From NCBI GenBank assembly GCA_017963715.1, contig JAGCTK010000175.1, forward strand, positions 1-12,811: 12,811 nucleotides of DNA. Direction: 5' to 3'. Source of the DNA: Alphaproteobacteria bacterium. Lineage in GTDB: Bacteria; Pseudomonadota; Alphaproteobacteria; RF32; CAG-239. The translations under genes and the position numbers were made by a program. The notes under the pieces were generated by a model that did not search any database, was not told where the DNA came from, and was given only the letters and a program-made list of their open reading frames with translations. Below are positions 6,294-11,968 of the stretch, piece after piece. Position 1 is the first letter of the stretch. The number at the start of each line of letters is the position of its first letter.

Positions 6294-6890
6294 ATGAAAA
6301 AACATTTTTATCTTTTCAGACACGGACAATCAGTTTGGAATGCCGAGGGGCGTCCGCACGGACAGCATCCATATCCGGTGCCGTTGACGATTACGGGACA
6401 GGAACAGGCAAAAGAATTGGCACGTCTATTAAGTGATAAGAAGATAGAAATTATATTGACGTCGGATTTGCTTCGAGCCGAGCAGACGGCAAATATCATA
6501 GGGGATATCTTAAAAATCGGTGTGATCAAAGATATGCGTTTTCGTGAGGTCGACTATGGTTTGTTGAATGGCAAATATACATTTGAGCGAGAAGAGATAT
6601 TTCCAAGTTTTAGAAAATGCTATGCAGATTATGCTCTTGCTTTTCCGGAAGGCGAATGTCTGAACGAAGTGGCCGAGCGTATGAACCAAGGGATGAAAGA
6701 ATATGCCGAGAACTTTGAATATCAAAATATTGCGATTTCGTCACACCGGCGCTCAATCGAGGTTTTAATCGAAAAATTGTTTGATTATCCGTGCAGTGCA
6801 TTGGGTAATTGTTCGTATGCTCATATCGTTTATGATACGGACAGTCATCTCTATGAAGGTATTGAACTTCCGAAAAAAAGAGAATACTGA
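6294..6890 (+). CDS. Histidine phosphatase superfamily (phosphoglycerate-mutase-like) protein
   Basis: A 198-residue cytoplasmic enzyme of the branch-1 histidine phosphatase family. The nucleophile motif is FRHGQS (Arg9, His10); SDLLRAEQTA supplies Arg61, REVDYG the acid Glu85, and ISSHRRSI the second histidine, His151. The last motif is normally SHGG or similar, so SHRR is unusual next to the active site. The length fits small phosphatases of the CobC/GpmB/SixA-like group; substrate and pathway cannot be assigned. The ribosome site is weak (AAGAG, 5 bases before the ATG). It has its own promoter and is bounded by non-coding DNA on both sides, in the place where terminase genes are expected. 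It may be an independently expressed cargo gene of the prophage. It is intact. Confidence 0.9.
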   Translation: MKKHFYLFRHGQSVWNAEGRPHGQHPYPVPLTITGQEQAKELARLLSDKKIEIILTSDLLRAEQTANIIGDILKIGVIKDMRFREVDYGLLNGKYTFEREEIFPSFRKCYADYALAFPEGECLNEVAERMNQGMKEYAENFEYQNIAISSHRRSIEVLIEKLFDYPCSALGNCSYAHIVYDTDSHLYEGIELPKKREY

Positions 6891-6951
6891 TTTGTTGTTA
6901 TGGCAAATAACATCTTAAAAAAATAAATACATAATTGTTGCGGTTATGACT

Positions 6952-6990
6952 CTTTTAAATCTCAAAAGGCAAATTTTTGAGATTTAAAAG
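6952..6990. repeat. Perfect 16-bp inverted repeat before the virion module
   Basis: CTTTTAAATCTCAAAA (6952-6967) and TTTTGAGATTTAAAAG (6975-6990) are exact reverse complements separated by 7 bases. The hairpin lies 31 bases before the first virion gene and is not followed by T residues, so it is unlikely to be a simple terminator. It could be an operator, an mRNA-stabilising or RNase-processing structure at the head of the late operon, or a remnant of a mobile element end. Confidence 0.6.
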
Positions 6991-7021
6991 TGTGCAATGG
7001 CATTTAATGAAAGGAGAAAAA

Positions 7022-7732
7022 ATGATTGATATTTTAAGTATTTGTCAGGAAGCGGCAGACATGACAGCGGCCGCGCGACCTGATGATTTGTTTGACAAAG
7101 GCATCCAACACAATGCCATTTTTTTGTCGGTTGTGAAAAGTGAGTTGGACAGTCTGGTGCGTTACGGTGATTGGCAGGCCCTTATCAAAGAGGGCTCTTT
7201 TTGGACCGTAACGGATAAAACGTTTTACGGTTTTGATGAGGTGGCAAGCGATTTTTATGCGCTGATACATAACACGATTTATATCAAAAACAGCGCTGAG
7301 AACATCATCGGGGCGTTGGCACCGGCCGAATGGATGAAGCGTAAATATCAGACTTTTGATGATGGTAAAATATGCTTTAAGATTTACAATAACGGATTTC
7401 GATTTTTAAAAACACCGCCGCAAAATTTGAAAATTGTCTTTATGTATCGATCAAATGCGGTGTGTGTCGACGGTAAAAGTTTTGAGCCGAAAAGTGCAGT
7501 GAGCAAAAATACCGATGTGCCGATTTTTGATGCCTATTTGGTTAAACTCGGTATTATTTGGCGATTTTTGAAACGCACTGGTATGGACTATGAAGAAGAA
7601 TATAACGAATATATGCGGGAATTGAAAAAGCGGTTCGGTCTTGAAATGAATGTTAAAGATATCAGGCTTGCAAACGGCTTGGATGAAGGGGACGGCGATG
7701 GGGCCGTCCAAATTGTTTTTAAGGGATGTTAA
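7022..7732 (+). CDS. Podoviral head-tail adaptor (P22 gp4-like tail accessory factor)
   Basis: A 236-residue structural protein that in P22-like phages binds the portal ring and joins head to tail. The pattern matches the widespread podoviral adaptor family: an N-terminal ILSICQEAADM helix, LVRYGDWQALIKEGSFWTV (45-63), DFYALIHNTIYIKN (77-90), GALAPAEW (97-104), NGFRFLKTPP and YRS in the middle, then LGIIWRFLKRTGMDYEEEYNEYMRELKKRFG (176-206), a hallmark of the family. The ATG at 7022 is preceded by a perfect AAGGAG; an in-frame ATG at 6977 lies inside the inverted repeat and is rejected. The portal gene follows after 3 bases, so the two are co-translated in one operon. In most related phages this gene follows portal and capsid, so its first place here is unusual. 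Confidence 0.8.
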   Translation: MIDILSICQEAADMTAAARPDDLFDKGIQHNAIFLSVVKSELDSLVRYGDWQALIKEGSFWTVTDKTFYGFDEVASDFYALIHNTIYIKNSAENIIGALAPAEWMKRKYQTFDDGKICFKIYNNGFRFLKTPPQNLKIVFMYRSNAVCVDGKSFEPKSAVSKNTDVPIFDAYLVKLGIIWRFLKRTGMDYEEEYNEYMRELKKRFGLEMNVKDIRLANGLDEGDGDGAVQIVFKGC

Positions 7733-7735
7733 AAA

Positions 7736-9562
7736 ATGAATATGGTCGAAAATTGGATTGAAAAAATTGAAACGGCAGAGGCAAAATATGCGCCGTATTA
7801 TGATTTGATTAAAGAAATCAGAACGTATTACAAAAACGAAAAATCACGCAATAAGCAAAATGTTTTTTGGGCAACGATTGAAACGTTAAAGCCGTTTTTG
7901 TATTTTAAGGCGCCACGTCCGTATGTGGAGCAAAAAGAAAAAATCAATTCGCGCGTTGCGGGTTTGGCCTGTCGAATTTTGGAAAAAGCATTGGCATGGA
8001 ATTTGGAAAAATTTGATTTTGACAGCGTCATCAAATATGTGAGAAATGACTTTTTGCTTTTGGGATGCGGTATGGCATTTGAACGTTATGTGCCGACGTT
8101 TAAGAAGTGTTTGACAGATGAAAAGGGCAACGCGTTGCTCGAAGTTTTGGAAGATGAAAAGGTTGAGACCGTTTATATCAGTCCGCTTGATTTTTTGGCT
8201 GATGTCGATAATACACGCGTGTTTGAAGAATGCAGTTGGGTGGCACGCAAAGTGTGTATGAATGCGAGTGATATTAAATCCGAGTTCGGGGAGTCTGCGT
8301 GTTTGATGCTCGGAATTAAAGAAGATGAAAAAGAAAATCGGACTTTTACGGTGTATGAAATTTTTGATAAAACGGGCGGGCAAATTTTGTATGTGGCCAA
8401 AGAATGTACACATGCGTTTTTGAAAGTTGTCAAAGATGTGATGAATTTGAGCGGATTTTTTCCGATGCCGAAGCCTTTGTATTGCGGATTGGTCAATGAA
8501 GATTTGATTCCGTTGCCGGATTATGTCGAGTTAAAGCCTTTGCTGGATGAACTTGTCGGTGTCACCTCGCGTATGCAACTTGTGATGCAGGCCATCAAAA
8601 TTTCGGGTTGTTATGACAATGCTTTTCCGGAACTGGCACAAATCTTAAACAAAGATGTGACGTTGGTCGCGTTGTCGGATTTTGATAAACTCAAAGAAAA
8701 CGGCGGCTTAAAAGGTGTGATTGATTTTGCGCCGATTGAGCAATATATTACGGCTTTGGAAGTGCTGGCTTCAAGACGGCAGGATATTATGAGCCAGATT
8801 TATGAAATGACCGGTGTGTCGGATATTATGCGCGGAACATCGGATAAAACCGAGACGGCAACGGCGGTGGCCAAAAAAACGAATTTCGGCACGCTCAGAA
8901 ATCAGGAACGGCAAAACGATATGTTGCGTTTTATGACGGATTTGCTCAAAATTAAGGCCGAAATGATTTGCGAGTTGTTCAGTGCCGAGAGATTGAAAAT
9001 GTTTGCAGATGAAAATGCAAGCGAAGAAGATGTTGCACTTGCCGTTGCACTTTTAAAAACGGAAAAATTGCGCGGGATGATTTTGGGGTTGGATACGGAT
9101 TGCAACTTTGCCGACAGCGGTACGGAGGCAAGAGTGCAGGCCAATATCGGCGCCGTGCATCAGATGATTAGCGGGGCGTTTGGTTTGATATCAAGTCAGC
9201 CGTTGCTGTTGGGGCTTTATCGACAGATGATTTTGAGTCTGGCCGCGACTTTGCCTAATGCGAGAATTTATGTGCCCGTGATTGAAAAAACTTTTTCGGC
9301 AATTGAGGAAGATTTGAAAAAGCCGGTTGTTTCCTCGGAAAATGAAATGCCGAATTTGGCAATGATTCAACTTAATCAAAATGCGCAGAAAATGCTTTTT
9401 GATCATCAAATCAAAGAAAAAGAAGTGGCGCTAAAAGAAGCGGAATTGGCCTTAAAAGCCAAAGAACAGGAAAGAAAAGCCCAAATGGATGACAAACAAA
9501 TGGCCTTGCAGACGGAAATTAAAATGCAGGAACTTGATGTTAAAAGAAAAAATTGTGAATAA
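7736..9562 (+). CDS. Podovirus-type (P22-like) portal protein
   Basis: A 608-residue portal: twelve copies would form the ring through which DNA enters and leaves the head. Family signs include an N-terminal helical part with WATIETLKPFLYFKAPRP, LDFLADVDNTRVFEECSWVARKV in the middle, and MTGVSDIMRGTSDKTETATA followed by AKKTNFGTLRNQERQND (about 355-395), the portal segment in which ETA is almost invariant. The last 55 or so residues (about 553-608) form a Lys/Glu/Gln-rich coiled coil, as in the extended barrel ends of P22-like portals. An AAGGGA ribosome site overlaps the end of the adaptor gene. The lysozyme gene starts 15 bases after the stop. The gene is intact, with no frameshift. No terminase is encoded upstream within the window. 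Confidence 0.88.
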   Translation: MNMVENWIEKIETAEAKYAPYYDLIKEIRTYYKNEKSRNKQNVFWATIETLKPFLYFKAPRPYVEQKEKINSRVAGLACRILEKALAWNLEKFDFDSVIKYVRNDFLLLGCGMAFERYVPTFKKCLTDEKGNALLEVLEDEKVETVYISPLDFLADVDNTRVFEECSWVARKVCMNASDIKSEFGESACLMLGIKEDEKENRTFTVYEIFDKTGGQILYVAKECTHAFLKVVKDVMNLSGFFPMPKPLYCGLVNEDLIPLPDYVELKPLLDELVGVTSRMQLVMQAIKISGCYDNAFPELAQILNKDVTLVALSDFDKLKENGGLKGVIDFAPIEQYITALEVLASRRQDIMSQIYEMTGVSDIMRGTSDKTETATAVAKKTNFGTLRNQERQNDMLRFMTDLLKIKAEMICELFSAERLKMFADENASEEDVALAVALLKTEKLRGMILGLDTDCNFADSGTEARVQANIGAVHQMISGAFGLISSQPLLLGLYRQMILSLAATLPNARIYVPVIEKTFSAIEEDLKKPVVSSENEMPNLAMIQLNQNAQKMLFDHQIKEKEVALKEAELALKAKEQERKAQMDDKQMALQTEIKMQELDVKRKNCE

Positions 9563-9577
9563 AAAGGAGATTTAAAA

Positions 9578-10717
9578 ATGAGATTATGGGATGAGATTGC
9601 CGCGCTTTTTGATGCTTATGATGAAGAGGAAGAGGAAAGAAAAAGGCGCGAGGAAGAAGAGAGAAAAAGACGTGAAGAAGAGGAACGTCAAGAGGAATTA
9701 GAAAAAGAAGAAAGAGAGCGCCAAGAAGCTTTGGAAGGAGAAAGAGAGCAGCAAGAGAAATTAGAAGAGTTGGCGCACAAAGAAGAGGAGGAAAGAGTCG
9801 TTCAAAAAGCTTATGAACATTTGAAAAAAGATGGTATTGAGGGATATTCTCAAAGGCCGTATTGCGATGATAAGGGTAAAAATACGGTCGGTGTCGGTTA
9901 TCGAATACCTAATTATAGCAAAATTAAAGATTTGACAATGACTTCTCAAAATGCGCCGGCCAGCGACGACAATCCGGCGTGGGATGAAGAGAAAAAAAGA
10001 GATTTTATCAAAAAATTGGATGCGTTTTGTGAAAAGGAGGAAAATAGTAATATGCGCCCCAATCAGCAAAAAAGTGCATATTATGCAATGTATAGCGAAG
10101 AAATGCCGTATTTTCAAGAAGAGGAATTAGAAGATATTGCCAAAAAGTATATTCGAAAGACGGCTTTGCCGGAAGCGGAAAAGAATATGAACAATCTTAA
10201 AATGGATTTTTATAAAGATTTGAATCCGGATGCGCAAACGGGGCTGATTGATATGCAATATAATCTGGGCGGCGAAAAATTCAAATTGATTGATTTGTAT
10301 GACCATCAGCAAATTGATAAGAGTCCGTTGAAATTTAAAGAGGAATTAAAAGCCAATCCGATGCGGTATCTGGAAAAGGAAATCAATGATGATTTGCTTA
10401 AAAACGGATATTGGCCGGGGCTCAGTATGGGACTAAAAAACAGAGATGTCGCCGGTGTACAGGGTAATTTACACCGAGACGGTGTCGGTCAAAAAAGGCA
10501 AAATACTGTTCAAGGTCTTTTTAATAATCCGTTTCGGGAAAATAATGCGGTTATGCCGAAAGATAATTTATCGCAAGGGGGCTTGGGGCAAAATGGCCTT
10601 CAGCCTAATGCTTTGGAGCAAAATCCATACAGCCAAATTATGCCTGTGAAAAGTCAGGAAGAGGAAGATTTAGAGGAATTGCTGAAAAGGTTGAGGCGGA
10701 TGAGAAGAGGATGGTAA
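9578..10717 (+). CDS. GH24 (T4-type) lysozyme with long charged coiled-coil N-terminus
   Basis: A 379-residue peptidoglycan muramidase. Residues 14-78 are almost entirely Glu/Arg/Lys, with an RKRREEEE unit repeated at 21-36, and should form a long single helix or coiled coil. The GH24 domain follows (about 78-315): Glu88, Asp97 and Thr103 have exactly the spacing of the T4 lysozyme catalytic triad (Glu11, Asp20, Thr26) in EGY...YCDDKGKNTVGVGYRI. LNPDAQTGLIDMQYNLGG (215-232) and the NRDVAGVQ...RQNTVQGLF region (288-314) match later family blocks. A Gly/Asn/Gln linker and a second charged helix (360-377) end the protein. There is no signal peptide. The position directly after the portal gene and the coiled coil suggest a virion-borne lysozyme, although an endolysin remains possible. 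Start: AAGGAG, 8 bases upstream. The 3' end is duplicated at 11782-11892. Confidence 0.85.
   Translation: MRLWDEIAALFDAYDEEEEERKRREEEERKRREEEERQEELEKEERERQEALEGEREQQEKLEELAHKEEEERVVQKAYEHLKKDGIEGYSQRPYCDDKGKNTVGVGYRIPNYSKIKDLTMTSQNAPASDDNPAWDEEKKRDFIKKLDAFCEKEENSNMRPNQQKSAYYAMYSEEMPYFQEEELEDIAKKYIRKTALPEAEKNMNNLKMDFYKDLNPDAQTGLIDMQYNLGGEKFKLIDLYDHQQIDKSPLKFKEELKANPMRYLEKEINDDLLKNGYWPGLSMGLKNRDVAGVQGNLHRDGVGQKRQNTVQGLFNNPFRENNAVMPKDNLSQGGLGQNGLQPNALEQNPYSQIMPVKSQEEEDLEELLKRLRRMRRGW
9638..9685 (+). repeat. Repeated charged octapeptide in the lysozyme coiled coil
   Basis: Two adjacent 24-base units each encode RKRREEEE, within a longer purine-rich Glu/Arg stretch. The units differ at synonymous positions, so they are selected or old protein repeats rather than a fresh DNA duplication. 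Confidence 0.6.
10607..10717 (+). repeat. Direct repeat A, copy 1 (3' end of lysozyme gene)
   Basis: The last 37 codons of the lysozyme gene, including the stop. They align without gaps to 11782-11892, also 111 bases, at 100 of 111 identical positions by my count. The copies are 1175 bases apart. A weaker match continues upstream at GGGCAAA (10587-10593 and 11770-11776). Confidence 0.85.
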
Positions 10718-10746
10718 AAAAATTATTGGATGAAAGATAAGAAAGA

Positions 10747-10774
10747 TTGTTTTAACAGAAAATATGTATATTAT
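10747..10774 (+). promoter_or_regulatory. Possible promoter of the secreted-protein gene
   Basis: TTGTTT (10747-10752), 16-base spacer, TATTAT (10769-10774, five of six). The -35 is poor. If real it would let the accessory gene at 10795 be expressed apart from the virion operon, as is common for phage cargo genes. Confidence 0.35.
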
Positions 10775-10782
10775 TATCAAAA

Positions 10783-10818
10783 AGGAGAAAAGAAATGAAG
10801 AAGATTGTTTTTGCGTTG
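10783..10818 (+). repeat. Direct repeat B, copy 1 (ribosome site and signal-peptide start)
   Basis: 36 bases covering the AGGAG ribosome site, the ATG and the first eight codons (MKKIVFAL) of the secreted-protein gene. An identical 36-base block is at 11357-11392. Confidence 0.9.
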
Positions 10819-11358
10819 GGGTTGATGATGGGTTTTGAGGCGGTTGCGACAGAGGCGCCGGAGAAGTTTCAAAACCCGATATTTAATGATATGCTTTATA
10901 GCAATGGGAATAGACCGTTTTCCCATGATATCAGGGTAACGCCGACGTCAATTACAGATTATGATTATCCTGAAACAAGTGGCGTTTGCGAGTATATTTT
11001 GGAAGATGAAAAAGGTTTTTTGCTTAAATGTCAGTATCCCGATTTTATTAAAGGTTATGAAACTTATGAGATGTTTTATGCGCGATACCAATCAGATTTT
11101 ACAAATGTCAGCGGAAAAAAATGGTGTGAAGTTTGGAATTGTAGTTTTGAGGTAAAAAACGGGAAAATAGAATCATCCGGAAACAATGCCCCGATATCAA
11201 ATCTCAGCAATGTTCTTCAATGTGACGGAGAGAAAGATACGTGGAAGGATTTTCAAGATGGCGGACCGAAAATGAATTGTCTGGATGAATTAAAGGAAAG
11301 AGGATGGGATAAGTATATCCCAGGAAAATGGGAAAAGAAAATCAACACTTGGCAGTAG
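10795..11358 (+). CDS. Secreted six-cysteine hypothetical protein
   Basis: A 187-residue protein with an N-terminal signal peptide (MKKIVFALGLMMGFEAVA, probable cleavage after AVA at 16-18), so it should be exported to the periplasm or beyond. The mature part has exactly six cysteines (65, 79, 111, 116, 143, 162), enough for three disulfides, and is rich in aromatic and charged residues (WCEVWNCSF at 110-118). No membrane segment or lipobox is seen. I do not recognise a family. The ribosome site is AGGAG, 7 bases before the ATG. It lies between lysozyme and tail genes within a region bracketed by direct repeats, which suggests cargo gained as a cassette. Possible roles include lysogenic conversion, an immunity factor or a lysis accessory, but none is supported directly. 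Confidence 0.75.
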   Translation: MKKIVFALGLMMGFEAVATEAPEKFQNPIFNDMLYSNGNRPFSHDIRVTPTSITDYDYPETSGVCEYILEDEKGFLLKCQYPDFIKGYETYEMFYARYQSDFTNVSGKKWCEVWNCSFEVKNGKIESSGNNAPISNLSNVLQCDGEKDTWKDFQDGGPKMNCLDELKERGWDKYIPGKWEKKINTWQ

Positions 11359-11392
11359 GAGAAAAGAAATGAAGAAGATTGTTTTTGCGTTG
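11357..11392 (+). repeat. Direct repeat B, copy 2
   Basis: An exact 36-base copy of 10783-10818. Its first two bases, AG, are also the last two bases of the stop codon of the secreted-protein gene. The match ends at 11393, after which the two copies diverge quickly. Confidence 0.9.
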
Positions 11393-11404
11393 TGTTTGAT
11401 ATAG
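11369..11404 (+). pseudogene. Truncated copy of the secreted-protein start (11-residue remnant)
   Basis: The second 36-base copy brings a good ribosome site and ATG but encodes only MKKIVFALCLI before a TAG stop. It looks like the stub of a second secreted protein whose body was deleted or replaced by the membrane-protein gene that starts 16 bases later. As a translated short leader it might still help translation of that downstream gene. Confidence 0.55.
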
Positions 11405-11419
11405 GGATTAGAAAGGGTG

Positions 11420-11764
11420 ATGAAACGATATTTTGTGAAATGTTTTGATCTTATTAAAATAAGTGCAAAATTTTTGTCTTGTTGTTTTGTTGCCTTTATG
11501 GGAGTTCAATTCTTAAAATTTTTAATTTATGAAAATTTTATTGTTTCTTATGATGGGAGCGGAAAAATGCCGGTTTTTCCGCGTGTTTTTAATGTTCCGT
11601 TTTTGAGCGCTATGTTTGTAGTGGCAGTTTTATGCCTTATTTATATGTTACCGCGCTTGATAAGAAAAGTTAATGTATTAGAATATACAGTTATGATTTT
11701 GATGCCATTTGGTTTGATAGCTTTGTATGGCGCTATCTATTATTTGTTGTTTCTGTTTATTTAA
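11420..11764 (+). CDS. Small membrane protein with three predicted helices
   Basis: A 114-residue protein with three hydrophobic stretches (about 15-36, 56-77 and 88-113), short basic segments (MKRYF at the N-terminus, LPRLIRK between helices 2 and 3), and no cleavable-signal look. I take the ATG at 11420 over the GTG one codon earlier. GAAAGGG is very close upstream, so initiation may depend on the preceding 11-residue remnant. Size, three helices and position after a lysozyme recall class I holins, but the charge pattern is not diagnostic and this is only a possibility. The gene is visibly more AT-rich and T-rich than the portal and adaptor genes, consistent with a different origin. It lies inside the repeat-bracketed segment. 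Confidence 0.6.
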   Translation: MKRYFVKCFDLIKISAKFLSCCFVAFMGVQFLKFLIYENFIVSYDGSGKMPVFPRVFNVPFLSAMFVVAVLCLIYMLPRLIRKVNVLEYTVMILMPFGLIALYGAIYYLLFLFI

Positions 11765-11781
11765 GCATAGGGCAAATTTAT

Positions 11782-11892
11782 AATGCTCTGGAGCAAAATC
11801 TATACAGCCAAATGATGCCTTTTAAAAGTCAGAAAGAGGAAGATTTAGAGGAATTGCTCAAAAGGTTGAGGCAAATGAGAGGCGGATGGTAA
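11782..11892 (+). pseudogene. Duplicated lysozyme C-terminus remnant (direct repeat A, copy 2)
   Basis: In the lysozyme frame this encodes a 36-residue tail (NALEQNLYSQMMP...MRGGW) and stop closely matching residues 344-379 of the lysozyme, with about 11 base differences in 111 and no frameshift. There is no start codon or ribosome site suited to it and no GH24 domain upstream; the upstream frame runs antisense to nothing and into the membrane-protein gene. It is best read as the 3' scar of a second lysozyme gene or of the insertion that brought the two accessory genes. Confidence 0.75.
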
Positions 11893-11930
11893 AAAAAATA
11901 AGATGAAATAATTATCACCCCTTTGTGTTT

Positions 11931-11953
11931 CCCCTTATGGGGGAGTTTTTTTT
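11931..11953 (+). terminator. Probable intrinsic terminator before the tail gene
   Basis: CCCC-TTAT-GGGG (11931-11942) is followed by GAG and eight T residues (11946-11953). The stem is short but all GC. It ends 15 bases before the next ATG, so it would separate the lysozyme/accessory transcript from the tail gene, or act as a leaky attenuator. Confidence 0.55.
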
Positions 11954-11968
11954 AAAAAAAGGTGAAAA

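Noticed and set aside
6977..7021. Upstream ATG extending the adaptor by 15 residues
   Set aside because: It lies inside the perfect inverted repeat and has no ribosome site; ATG 7022 has AAGGAG at good spacing and begins the family-like N-terminus.
7886..8413. 175-residue open frame on the minus strand
   Set aside because: It lies wholly inside the portal gene, has Phe/His/Ile-rich antisense composition and no ribosome site.
9632..9800. Repetitive purine-rich stretch considered as a tandem repeat or CRISPR-like array
   Set aside because: It is low-complexity Glu/Arg coding sequence in a coiled coil; there are no regular spacers.
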